DNA of 64,000 nt, from contig NZ_MCNV01000001.1 of assembly GCF_001718195.1 (NCBI RefSeq), positions 434,001 through 498,000 on the forward strand, given 5' to 3'. Numbering within the stretch: position 1 is the stretch's first letter; each line of letters opens with the position of its first letter. Shown here piece by piece: positions 51,882 through 60,819 of the stretch. The translations under genes and the position numbers were made by a program. The notes beneath the pieces were generated by a model, which saw only the letters and a list, made by a program, of their open reading frames with translations, was not told where the DNA came from and did no database searches. Source of the stretch: Paraburkholderia nodosa (GTDB taxonomy: Bacteria > Pseudomonadota > Gammaproteobacteria > Burkholderiales > Burkholderiaceae).

Positions 51882-53114
51882 TTACTTGCCGAGCGACTTG
51901 TTCGCTTCGGTGGCCGCCTGGTTCAGCGCATCGGCGGGCTTGGCCTTGCCAAGGTAGACCGACTGCATCGCGTTGGTCACGGCCTTGGCGGTGTCTTCCC
52001 AGCCCGTCACGGTGGGCGCGAACTTCGCATGCGGCAGCAGCGCGATGAAGGCTTGCGTGTCCGGATTCTGGAAAGCCGGGTCGCTCGCTTCAGCCTTCGT
52101 GGTCGGCAGGAAGCCTTCCGTGCTCGTGAACTGCACGCGCGGTTCCTTCGTGAACAGGAAGTCCAGGAACTTCCAGGCGCTCTGCTTCACCTTGGAGTTC
52201 TTGAACATCATGATCGAGTCGGTCACCGCGTAGGTGGCGGGCGTCGTGGCTACCGGGATCGGGTCGATGCCGTACTTGATGTTCGGTGCTTCCTTCTGCA
52301 ACTGCTTGGCGAGGAACGGCGCCGAGATCATCATCGCCACGCGGCCCTGCTTGAAGAGGTTCTGCACGTCTTCACGGCTGTAGCCCGTCACGCCCGGCTG
52401 CGTGAGACCTTCGTCGATCATGGACTTGTAGAGCGTTGCGGCCTTCACGCCAGCCGGCGAGTTGAATGCCGCCTTGCCGTCCTTGCCCACCACTTCGCCG
52501 CCGTGGGTCCACAACGCGTAGTAGAAATACACGTCGGTTTCAATTTCCTTGCCCTGCAGACCGAAGCCCGCAATGCCCTTCGCCTTGAGCTTCTTCGACG
52601 CGTCGATCACGTCGTTCCACGTCTTCGGGCCTTGCGGATAGCCAACCGAAGCGAGCATGTCCTTGTTGTAGTACAGCGCGCGCGCCGAAGCGGCGATCGG
52701 CAGGCCGTAGGTCTTGCCGTTGATCTGACCCGGGGCCAGGAACGGACCGATGAAGCGGCCCTTGAAGTTCGCGTCCATGTACGGGTCGAGCGGCTCGGCA
52801 ATGTCGTCCTTCACGAAGTCGAGGAGCCACCGCGTGCCGATGATCGCGAGGTCGGCGTTCGCGCCGCCGGAGATGTCCGTTTGCAGCTTCTGTTGCAGCG
52901 AGTCCCAGTTCACGTCTTCGATCTTGATCGTGATGCCTGGATTGGCGGCCTCGAACTGCTTGGCCATTTTCTCGAAGTACGGCGCGGTGGCGTCGCTGTA
53001 GTGGGCGACGGTCACGCGGACCGTATCGGCGTGCGCCGCGGCGGTGATGCCGGCGAACGCTAGCGCGACGGCGAGCTTGCCGAGCATGGTGGTTGCACGT
53101 GCCTGAAACGACAT
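51882..53114 (-). CDS. Sugar ABC transporter periplasmic binding protein (family 1)
   Basis: 410-residue exported solute-binding protein. The signal peptide (MSFQARATTMLGKLAVALAF, cut near AHA-DTV at residue 29) is followed by VTVAHYSDATAPYFEKMAKQFEAANPG-type strands, ADLAIIGTRWLLDFVKD, AASARALYYNKDML and GRVAMMISAPFLAKQL, the pattern of CUT1 binding proteins. TAGGAGAA lies before the ATG. Trp- and Tyr-rich segments (FYYALWTHGG, VTGWEDTAKA) probably stack on the sugar ring. Which sugar or polyol is bound cannot be told from sequence. Its promoter faces the SDR gene across the operator pair at 53183-53363. Confidence 0.93.
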   Translation of the reverse strand: MSFQARATTMLGKLAVALAFAGITAAAHADTVRVTVAHYSDATAPYFEKMAKQFEAANPGITIKIEDVNWDSLQQKLQTDISGGANADLAIIGTRWLLDFVKDDIAEPLDPYMDANFKGRFIGPFLAPGQINGKTYGLPIAASARALYYNKDMLASVGYPQGPKTWNDVIDASKKLKAKGIAGFGLQGKEIETDVYFYYALWTHGGEVVGKDGKAAFNSPAGVKAATLYKSMIDEGLTQPGVTGYSREDVQNLFKQGRVAMMISAPFLAKQLQKEAPNIKYGIDPIPVATTPATYAVTDSIMMFKNSKVKQSAWKFLDFLFTKEPRVQFTSTEGFLPTTKAEASDPAFQNPDTQAFIALLPHAKFAPTVTGWEDTAKAVTNAMQSVYLGKAKPADALNQAATEANKSLGK

Positions 53115-53182
53115 TCTCTTTCTCCTAAGTGGTTGTTCCTGCTTATGTCGCCGCCGTGACCCGGCTGCTGGGTTGCGTTGTT

Positions 53183-53197
53183 TGAAAAAATCCTACA
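53183..53197 (-). promoter_or_regulatory. Operator-like site, copy 1
   Basis: On the minus strand it reads TGTAGGATTTTTTCA, identical to copy 2 (53349-53363) at 13 of 15 positions but in the opposite orientation. It lies about 70 bases before the binding-protein gene. An RpiR regulator gene is downstream of the other arm. Confidence 0.55.
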
Positions 53198-53348
53198 GGA
53201 TGAAAAAAGCGTTGTCACCTGGTAAACTCGATATTGTTTCGAGCGCCGGAATTTGCATAACATGCTGTAAAACAGGGGAAATTCATGCGCTGCAGCAGCG
53301 GCGTGCGCTCGGTATAAACCCGCATACGGACCATTGTCCATATTCGTA

Positions 53349-53363
53349 TGTAGGAAATTTTCA
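53349..53363 (+). promoter_or_regulatory. Operator-like site, copy 2
   Basis: TGTAGGAAATTTTCA lies about 40 bases before the SDR ATG, in mirror orientation to copy 1. The TGTAG-A/T-rich core resembles sites of the RpiR relative HexR, although HexR sites are more symmetric. It probably controls the rightward operon. Confidence 0.55.
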
Positions 53364-53403
53364 GGCTCTCCGGCAAGGCTGGCGAGCCGCACGGAGAGTC
53401 GAC

Positions 53404-54186
53404 ATGAGCCGGGTGGTCCTGGTGACGGGCGCGAGCGGCGGCATAGGCCGCGCGCTATGCAAACGGTTTCTGGAAGCGGGCGACACGGTGCTCGCGCTCG
53501 ACCGCGACGCGGCGGGCGTGCAACAGCTCGCGGCCGAATTCGGCGAAGCGGGCGCGGCGCGCCTCGAACCGCTCGGCGCCGACGTGAGCGATCAAGCCGC
53601 CGTGACCGCAGCCGTGGCGCGCGGCGTGGCGGCGCGTGGCCCGGTCGACGTGGCCGTGGCGAACGCGGGCGGCGCGCTCGGCACGACGCTCGCGCATACC
53701 GACGCCGCGAGCTGGCGGCGCGACATCGACCTGAACCTGAACGGGACCTACTACACGGTCGAAGCCGTGCGCGCCTCGATGATCGAGCGCCGGCGCGGCG
53801 CGCTGGTGCTGATCGGCTCGGTGAACGGCCTGTCGGCACTCGGCCACCCCGCGTATAGCGCGGCGAAGGCGGGCCTCGTGAGCTACACGAAGGCGCTTGC
53901 CATGGAGCTGGGCCCGCACGGCATACGCGCGAACATCGTTTGCCCCGGCACGGTGAAGACGCCCGCGTGGCGCGCGCGCATCGAGCAGCATCCAAAGATA
54001 TTCGAAGAACTGAGCAAGTGGTATCCGCTAGGCGACGTGGCTACGCCCGAGGATATCGCCGACGCCGTGCAGTTTCTCGCCTCGCCGCAAGCACGCGTGA
54101 TCACGGGCGTGGCGCTGCCCGTGGATGCGGGCCTCATGGCGGGCAACCGGATGATGGCGAACGAGCTGACGCTCGATCCGTTCTGA
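53404..54186 (+). CDS. Short-chain dehydrogenase/reductase (SDR)
   Basis: 260-residue classical SDR. The cofactor site is VTGASGGIGRALC near residue 9, with LDRD favouring NAD over NADP, then VAVANAGGALG. The active site is IGSVNGLSALGHPAYSAAKAG, carrying Ser, Tyr and Lys. PGTVKTPAW and GVALPVDAGL complete the family pattern. GGAG precedes the ATG. In an operon with a sugar ABC ATPase and an RpiR regulator, it most likely oxidises the imported sugar or polyol. That is inference from gene order. Confidence 0.92.
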   Translation: MSRVVLVTGASGGIGRALCKRFLEAGDTVLALDRDAAGVQQLAAEFGEAGAARLEPLGADVSDQAAVTAAVARGVAARGPVDVAVANAGGALGTTLAHTDAASWRRDIDLNLNGTYYTVEAVRASMIERRRGALVLIGSVNGLSALGHPAYSAAKAGLVSYTKALAMELGPHGIRANIVCPGTVKTPAWRARIEQHPKIFEELSKWYPLGDVATPEDIADAVQFLASPQARVITGVALPVDAGLMAGNRMMANELTLDPF

Positions 54187-54247
54187 GGCGCGCACGCGGC
54201 GAATTGATCTGAGCGACCTGACAAGACTTCACGCAAACGAGGACAGC

Positions 54248-55309
<1,062 letters not shown>

Positions 55310-55385
55310 AGCGGAAGCACGCATCGAAACTGGATAGCGGGCCCTCATGTGAGCAGAACCTGGTATCTTCCACGGGAAAAACAGC

Positions 55386-56297
55386 TTGCCGGTCTCCAAC
55401 CTGATCCATCACATCCGCAATGTCGCGGAGTCGCTGCGTCCCGCCGAGCGCAAGGTCGCGGAGATGGTGCTCGCCGACATCGACTTCGCCATGCGCGGGA
55501 GCATCACCGAACTCGCGTTGCGCGCGGACGTGTCCGAGCCCTCCGTCACGCGCTTTTGCCGCGCGGTGGGCGCGCACGGCCTGCGCGACTTCAAGATGCG
55601 GCTCGCGCAGAGCGCGGCGGGCAACGTGCCCTTCGCGCTCGCCACCGAGATGACGGGCGGCGAGGCAAGCGGCGCCGGGTGGGCCGGCGAAGTCGGCACC
55701 CTGCTCGACAAGGTGACGGAGTCGGTCGTGCAGGGCGTGACCCACGCGCGCGCTTCACTCGATACGGCGGTGTTCGAGGCTGCCGTCGCGGCGCTCTCCA
55801 GCGCGCGTCGCGTGTACTTTTTCGGCGTGGGCGCGGGTTCTGGGCTCGTTGCGCAAGACGCGGCGCTGCGCCTGCTACGGCTCGACATCGCCGCGAGCGC
55901 GTTCACGGATGCGCATCTGCAGCGCCTTTACGCGGCGCTGCTCGAACCTGGCGACGTGGCGTTCGCGATCTCCCAGTCGGGGCGCAGCGTGGAAGTGAAC
56001 GAGAGCATTCAGATCGCCAAGGAGCGCGGCGCGACGACCATCGCGCTCACGAGTGCGGGTTCGCGTCTCGCGTGGGTGGTCGATATTCCACTCTTGCTGC
56101 GCGTGCCCGCCGCGAGCGATGCACACGCGCCCGCCGTGGTGCGCATCGCGCATCTCGCGGTGCTCGATGCGCTCGCGCTAGGCGTGTCGCTCGGGCTCGG
56201 GCCCAAGGCGCTTGCCAAGATGCGCGACGCGCAGGCGCGCAGCGATGGCGCGCCCGACGATGCTTCCACGGTCGGCACACCCGAAGACGGGCGTTGA
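55386..56297 (+). CDS. RpiR-family transcriptional regulator (HTH + SIS)
   Basis: 303-residue regulator. The N-terminal HTH_6 domain (residues 1-77: LRPAERKVAEMVLADIDFAMRG in part, DVSEPSVTRFCRAVG) joins a sugar-isomerase (SIS) domain at about 125-260 (YFFGVGAGSGLVAQDAAL, FAISQSGRSVEVNESIQIA, TTIALTSAGSRLA). RpiR proteins sense sugar phosphates. The start is TTG at 55386 because an in-frame stop lies just upstream and no ATG is near. It ends the SDR-ATPase operon and probably controls the importer through the matched sites at 53183-53363. Confidence 0.92.
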   Translation: MPVSNLIHHIRNVAESLRPAERKVAEMVLADIDFAMRGSITELALRADVSEPSVTRFCRAVGAHGLRDFKMRLAQSAAGNVPFALATEMTGGEASGAGWAGEVGTLLDKVTESVVQGVTHARASLDTAVFEAAVAALSSARRVYFFGVGAGSGLVAQDAALRLLRLDIAASAFTDAHLQRLYAALLEPGDVAFAISQSGRSVEVNESIQIAKERGATTIALTSAGSRLAWVVDIPLLLRVPAASDAHAPAVVRIAHLAVLDALALGVSLGLGPKALAKMRDAQARSDGAPDDASTVGTPEDGR

Positions 56298-56308
56298 CGC
56301 GTTGAAGC

Positions 56309-57760
56309 TTACGCAGCCGCAGCGCCTTCGCGCGGCTTGAGCTTCACCGGCATCGTATCCGGCACCATCGTAAACGCCTGCACTTCCTGAATCTTTGCGG
56401 GATCGATCGCCAGTTCGATCGTGAACGACTTCATCAGCATCGAGAGCGCGAGGCGCATTTCCACCGTCGCGAGATGGCGGCCAGGGCACACGCGCGGCCC
56501 GGCGCCGAACTGCAGATACGCGCGCACGTCATGGGCTTTTCCATCGTCGGCTTCGCGTTCGCCGCGCCTCATCCAGCGCCACGGATCGTAGCGCAGCGGA
56601 TCGGCGAAATGCTTCGCGTCGAGCATGGCGGGACGCGCGACGAAGAACATGCGCGTGCCCTTGGGCAACGCCACGTTGTCCACCACGACATCTTCGAGCG
56701 GCTCGAACGAATGCACCGACGCCACCGGACGCAGACGCGTGGCTTCGATACAGATCGCCTCGAAAATATCGAGGTCTTTCAACGTGGCGTAGTCGGGACA
56801 GACCGTCGAATTGCCGAGCACGCGTGAGGCTTCGTCGCCGAGATGCCGCTGCAAGGCCGGATCCGTGGCGAGGTAGGGCAGCGTCCACGCGATAGAGTCA
56901 GCGGTCGTGTCTTCGCCCGCGATCAGGAGCGTGAGCACGTTTGCGTGGATCTGCGCGTCGCTGATGGTCGTCTCGCCGCCCGGCGCCTGCTGTTGCGAGA
57001 GCATCGCTTCGAGCAGATTGCGCGGCGCATCCGACGGCTCGTCGCGCATGCGCTCGCGGGCGCGCGCCATCATCGCGTTGACGTAGCGGTGCACTTCCTC
57101 GAGCGAGCGCTCGAGCTTGCGGTCCGCCGGCAGTTTGACATATCGCCAGTACGGAAAGAGCGCGTTGGTGCGCCTCATCACGCCCGGCAGGATGCGCTCC
57201 AGGTGCTCCTGAATCACGCCGTGATCGCGCTCGAGCGTGCGCGGATCTTCGCCGAACGCGAGCGCGCTCGTTACGTCCACGGTGTAGCGCTTGAGGTCGT
57301 CGGTCATCTCGACGGTTTCGCCGCGCTCGGCCGCGCGTTGCCAGCGGGTGTGAAGACGCTGCGTGATATCGGCCAGCGTGGGGTAGAACGCCTTGATGTT
57401 GGGTATCGAGAGCGCCTGCATCACGAGCTTGCGTTGCGGTTCCCACGCAACGCCTTCTGCCGAGAAAAGGCCGTTGAAGCCCATCTCCTCGAACACCGCT
57501 TCGATGGGCTGATAGCGGCGGAAGCGATGCGGACGCTCGCGCATGATCTGCTGGATCAATTCGGTATCGGTCCAGATCGTGATGGGGATGCCGCCCACCT
57601 GGAAGCGGTAGGGCGCGCCGAGTTCGGCGGCCCATTGCTCGAGGATCAAATGCAGACGCGGTGGCGAAAGCTGCAGCAGATTGCCGACGAGCGGCAGGCC
57701 GCGCGGGCAGGGCAGGTCGGCGATCTGGCGCAATGCTTGTCCGGTGGATGCCGTGCTCAT
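56309..57760 (-). CDS. Cytochrome P450
   Basis: 483-residue P450. The heme ligand is Cys425 in FGAGPRVCPGRHLA; the I-helix oxygen-activation site is LIAGEDTTADSIAW, the ExxR of helix K is in EATRLRP, and DPLRYDPWRWM is the PERF-like region. There is no membrane anchor, so it is cytosolic. Length and the PLVGNLLQLSPPRLH start resemble the CYP102/CYP4-like fatty-acid or terpenoid oxidisers rather than small class I P450s. No ferredoxin partner is near. It is the last gene after two IclR genes on the same strand (49-base gap). Substrate unknown. Confidence 0.92.
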   Translation of the reverse strand: MSTASTGQALRQIADLPCPRGLPLVGNLLQLSPPRLHLILEQWAAELGAPYRFQVGGIPITIWTDTELIQQIMRERPHRFRRYQPIEAVFEEMGFNGLFSAEGVAWEPQRKLVMQALSIPNIKAFYPTLADITQRLHTRWQRAAERGETVEMTDDLKRYTVDVTSALAFGEDPRTLERDHGVIQEHLERILPGVMRRTNALFPYWRYVKLPADRKLERSLEEVHRYVNAMMARARERMRDEPSDAPRNLLEAMLSQQQAPGGETTISDAQIHANVLTLLIAGEDTTADSIAWTLPYLATDPALQRHLGDEASRVLGNSTVCPDYATLKDLDIFEAICIEATRLRPVASVHSFEPLEDVVVDNVALPKGTRMFFVARPAMLDAKHFADPLRYDPWRWMRRGEREADDGKAHDVRAYLQFGAGPRVCPGRHLATVEMRLALSMLMKSFTIELAIDPAKIQEVQAFTMVPDTMPVKLKPREGAAAA

Positions 57761-57809
57761 GGGGTGGTTCTCATCATGTGGTCGTTTTTATATCGCGTGC
57801 GAAAGGCGC

Positions 57810-58688
57810 TCATAGCGGCGCGGCCGCCGCGCCTTCCATGTAACCGAAGCGCCGCGAGAGGCGTTCCGCGGCGGCGATCAGCAGTTGCGTTGCCGTGCCT
57901 TCGCGTGCGATGTCGAGGCTGCCGGAAGGGCCCATCACCGCGAGCACGAGGCACACGCTGCCGGTGTGGTCGAACACGGGCGCGGTCACGGTGCTGATGC
58001 CGGGAATGGGTTTGTCGAGCGCCGTGTCCACGCCCTCGGCGCGAATCGCGGCGAGCCGCGCGAGGTAGGCGGGCGTGGCGCCTTCGCGCGGCTTCGCGCC
58101 AGCGAGCCGCAGTTCGTCCTGGGCGAGGAAGGCTGCGCGCACATCGTCGTCGACCCACGCGGCGAACACGCGACCGATCGACGTGTTCACGAGCGACATC
58201 ACCGTGCCGGGGCGCAGGCTCACGTGCAGCGGCAGCGCCGATTCTTCGAGGCGCACGACGGTCGGGCCGAGCGGCCCCGGCACCGCGAGCGCGACGCTCA
58301 TCGCGGTGGCGGCGGCGAGGCCCACCAGCTCGGCATCGGCTTCGCGAACCGGCGAAAGACGCGCAAGGCCGATCAGGCCAAGTTCGAGACTGAGCGGTCC
58401 CGCTTCGTAGCGGCCAGCCGCGTCGCGCGCGAGCAGGCCGATCTTCTGCAGGCTCACGAGGTGCGGGAAAGCCTTGGCGGGCGCCATCCCCGCGGCGGCG
58501 GCGAGGTCGCGCAGCGGCAAGGGCGTGCCCGCCGCGACGAGCGCGGCGAGCAGCTCGCCCGTGACATCGAGTGACTGGATGCCGCGTTGCGGTTTGTCGG
58601 CGGCTTCGGCTGCCATGCCGGTTGCGGCGTCTTCGCCGGCGGCTTGCGTTGCGTCGTCGCGCGCAGGCCTGGAGCTTACTCGGGGCAT
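57810..58688 (-). CDS. IclR-family regulator (downstream copy)
   Basis: 292-residue regulator. An N-terminal winged helix (about 33-90: QRGIQSLDVTGELLAALV, LRDLAAAAGMAPAKAFPHLVSLQKIGLL in two helices) leads to the IclR effector domain (PLHVSLRPGTVMSLVNTSIGRVFAAW, ISTVTAPVFDHTG). The ATG at 58688 lies inside the end of the upstream paralogue, a 13-base overlap, so the pair is co-translated. It may repress or activate the P450 and the divergent MBL/FAD operon. The effector is likely a small aromatic or organic acid, as for other IclR proteins. Confidence 0.9.
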   Translation of the reverse strand: MPRVSSRPARDDATQAAGEDAATGMAAEAADKPQRGIQSLDVTGELLAALVAAGTPLPLRDLAAAAGMAPAKAFPHLVSLQKIGLLARDAAGRYEAGPLSLELGLIGLARLSPVREADAELVGLAAATAMSVALAVPGPLGPTVVRLEESALPLHVSLRPGTVMSLVNTSIGRVFAAWVDDDVRAAFLAQDELRLAGAKPREGATPAYLARLAAIRAEGVDTALDKPIPGISTVTAPVFDHTGSVCLVLAVMGPSGSLDIAREGTATQLLIAAAERLSRRFGYMEGAAAAPL

Positions 58689-59548
58689 GTCGGTGTCGAT
58701 GAAAAAGCGGCGGCGGTGATTTCGGCAGCGGCGTCGCGCAGCGCGCGCACGACCGCGCCGTTCGCGCGCACGTCGATCACGCCGGTCGCGCCGATAGCGG
58801 TGAGGGTGAGGCTCAGTTCTTGTCCAGGGCCGAGCACGGGCACGCACACGCTGCTGACGCCGGGGCTGGGCGCGTCGATGGCGAGTTCGTAGCCGCGTGC
58901 ACGGATGCCGTCGAGCGAGGCGAGGAAGGCGGCATCCGGCGTGCTTTCCGGGGGCGCGCCGGCGGCACTGGCCACGTGGCTGGTGCCGCGCCACACCGGC
59001 TGCGCGGTTTGCGTGGCCCATGCGGCTTCGAGCGCCTCGGGCGCGAGGAACGCACAGAACATGCGGCCCGTGGCCGTGGCCCGCAGCGACATCACCGTGC
59101 CGACGTGCAGGTTCACGTGCAGCGGCAGGCTCGCATGCTCGTAGCGCACGATAGTCGGCCCTTGCGGCCCGGCAATGCATAGCGCGACGCTGCAGTTGAG
59201 CGCCTGCGCGAGCGCGGCGGCGCGCGGCACGGCCTCGCGCAGCGCCGGTTGCTGCGCCAGATGCAGCAGGCCGAGGCGCAGCGCGAGCGGGCCGGGTTCA
59301 TAGCGCCCCGAAAGCGCGTCGCGCTTGATGAGCCCGAGGCGCGTCAGGCTCACGAGATAGGCATGCGCCTGGCTCGACGGAATGTCGCCGCTCGCCGCGA
59401 GTTCGGTGGCGCCAAGCGGCGCGCGCGCGTCGGCGAGGGCGCGCAGCAGGCGTCCGCCTACTTCCACGCTCTGGATGCCGCGCTGCGTGCGGGCGGCCGT
59501 CGCGCTGCTTTCCGGCGCGGACGCAGCGCTTTCATTGCGACGTCTCAT
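58676..59548 (-). CDS. IclR-family regulator (upstream copy)
   Basis: 290-residue paralogue of the next gene, aligning over its whole length (QRGIQSVEVGGRLLRALADA, LVSLTRLGLIKRDALSGRYEPGPL, PLHVNLHVGTVMSLRATATGRMF). The effector domain retains VSSVCVPVLGPGQEL. AGAGAA precedes the ATG. It is the first gene divergent from the MBL-fold operon, and the palindrome at 59638-59657 lies between them. The tandem pair could form heterodimers or respond to two related ligands. Confidence 0.9.
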   Translation of the reverse strand: MRRRNESAASAPESSATAARTQRGIQSVEVGGRLLRALADARAPLGATELAASGDIPSSQAHAYLVSLTRLGLIKRDALSGRYEPGPLALRLGLLHLAQQPALREAVPRAAALAQALNCSVALCIAGPQGPTIVRYEHASLPLHVNLHVGTVMSLRATATGRMFCAFLAPEALEAAWATQTAQPVWRGTSHVASAAGAPPESTPDAAFLASLDGIRARGYELAIDAPSPGVSSVCVPVLGPGQELSLTLTAIGATGVIDVRANGAVVRALRDAAAEITAAAFSSTPTCPE

Positions 59549-59637
59549 TGCGCTTTTCTCTGGCTGAAAAAGGGTCCATGTTAACTGAACGGCGGCAGGC
59601 GTACGGACTGCAGCGTGCTTTGGTCGGAAATTAGCAT

Positions 59638-59685
59638 ATAGCGATGTAATTCGCTATTGACAAATAAAAACGGGAAGACCATGAT
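59638..59685 (+). promoter_or_regulatory. IclR-like operator next to the MBL operon promoter
   Basis: ATAGCGA (59638-59644), six bases, then TCGCTAT (59651-59657) form a perfect 7-base-arm palindrome. A consensus -35 box TTGACA starts at 59657, and CATGAT at 59680 lies 17 bases further on, a four-of-six -10 match. Binding here would compete with RNA polymerase. Confidence 0.65.
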
Positions 59686-59822
59686 GGCCTCACCCCGGCA
59701 CAACAGCGGTCCAATTCAATTTCAAACGGGGCGAGACAACCCGGGCTGGCGCCCAACGCGCCCGGCCCGGGCGCGCTTCGCCCCGCCCCGGCTTCAAGAG
59801 CCCCTCGATACGGAGACTCAAC

Positions 59823-60782
59823 ATGGCAAAGGCGTTCGCATCCCAGGCCGACCTCGAAGAAAAGAAGGTCACCTTCACGCAGCTCTCGGAAAACGCATAC
59901 GCGTACACCACGGAAGGCGACCCCAACTCGGGCGTCATCATCGGCGACGACGGCGTGCTGATCGTCGACACCACGGCCACGCCCGCCATGGCGCAGGACC
60001 TCATCGCGAAGATTCGCACCGTCACCGACAAGCCCATCAAATACGTCGTGCTCTCGCACTATCACGCGGTGCGCGTCCTGGGCGCTTCGGCGTACTTCAA
60101 GGAAGGCGCGCAGCAGATCATCGCGAGCCGCGGCACGTATGAAATGATCGTCGAGCGCGGCGAAGCCGACATGAAGTCGGAAATCGAGCGCTTTCCGCGC
60201 TTGTTCGCGGGCGTCGAAACGGTGCCGGGCCTCACATGGCCCACGCTCGTGTTCGAGAAGGAAATCACGCTGTTCCTCGGCAAGCTCGAAGTGAAGATCG
60301 CGCACCTCGGCTCGGGTCACACGAAGGGCGACACGGTCGTATGGCTGCCGCAGCAGAAGGTGCTGTTCTCGGGCGACCTCGTCGAATACGACGCTGCGTG
60401 CTATTGCGGCGACGCTCAACTCGCCGAGTGGCCCGCCACGCTGGAAGCGCTGCGCTCGCTTGGCGCTGAAAAGCTCGTGCCGGGCCGCGGCCCCGCGCTG
60501 CTCAATCCTGCGGAAGTCAACAAGGGTCTCGATTACACGAAGGACTTCGTGACTACGCTGCTCGCGCAAGGCCGCGCCGCCGTGGCGCAGAAGCTCGACC
60601 TGAAAGGTGCGATGTCGCTCACGCGCGAGGCAATGGACCCGAAGTTCGGCCACGTGTTCATCTACGAGCATTGCCTGCCGTTCGATGTGACGCGCGCATA
60701 TGACGAGGCGAGCGGCATTACGCATCCGCGCATCTGGACGGCGCAGCGCGACAAGGAGATGTGGGACGCGCTGCAGGACTGA
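59823..60782 (+). CDS. MBL-fold protein with altered metal site
   Basis: 319-residue metallo-beta-lactamase-fold protein. The usual HxHxDH motif reads HYHAVR at residues 79-84, so the Asp and third His are replaced by Val and Arg; the later His is VPGRG with Arg222. His79, His81, His166 (GSGHTKGD) and Asp185 (FSGDLVE) remain, which would leave one metal site and abolish the second. Other conserved stretches are RFPRLFAGVETVPGLTWPT and YDAACYCGDAQLAEWPATL. A Cys pair (AACYCGD) near residue 193 may also bind metal. GGAG precedes the ATG. First gene of an operon with an FAD hydroxylase and DUF2783. Confidence 0.85.
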   Translation: MAKAFASQADLEEKKVTFTQLSENAYAYTTEGDPNSGVIIGDDGVLIVDTTATPAMAQDLIAKIRTVTDKPIKYVVLSHYHAVRVLGASAYFKEGAQQIIASRGTYEMIVERGEADMKSEIERFPRLFAGVETVPGLTWPTLVFEKEITLFLGKLEVKIAHLGSGHTKGDTVVWLPQQKVLFSGDLVEYDAACYCGDAQLAEWPATLEALRSLGAEKLVPGRGPALLNPAEVNKGLDYTKDFVTTLLAQGRAAVAQKLDLKGAMSLTREAMDPKFGHVFIYEHCLPFDVTRAYDEASGITHPRIWTAQRDKEMWDALQD

Positions 60783-60819
60783 AGCGACAAACGTCTGGAA
60801 TACGTGGCAGGAGACAAGA

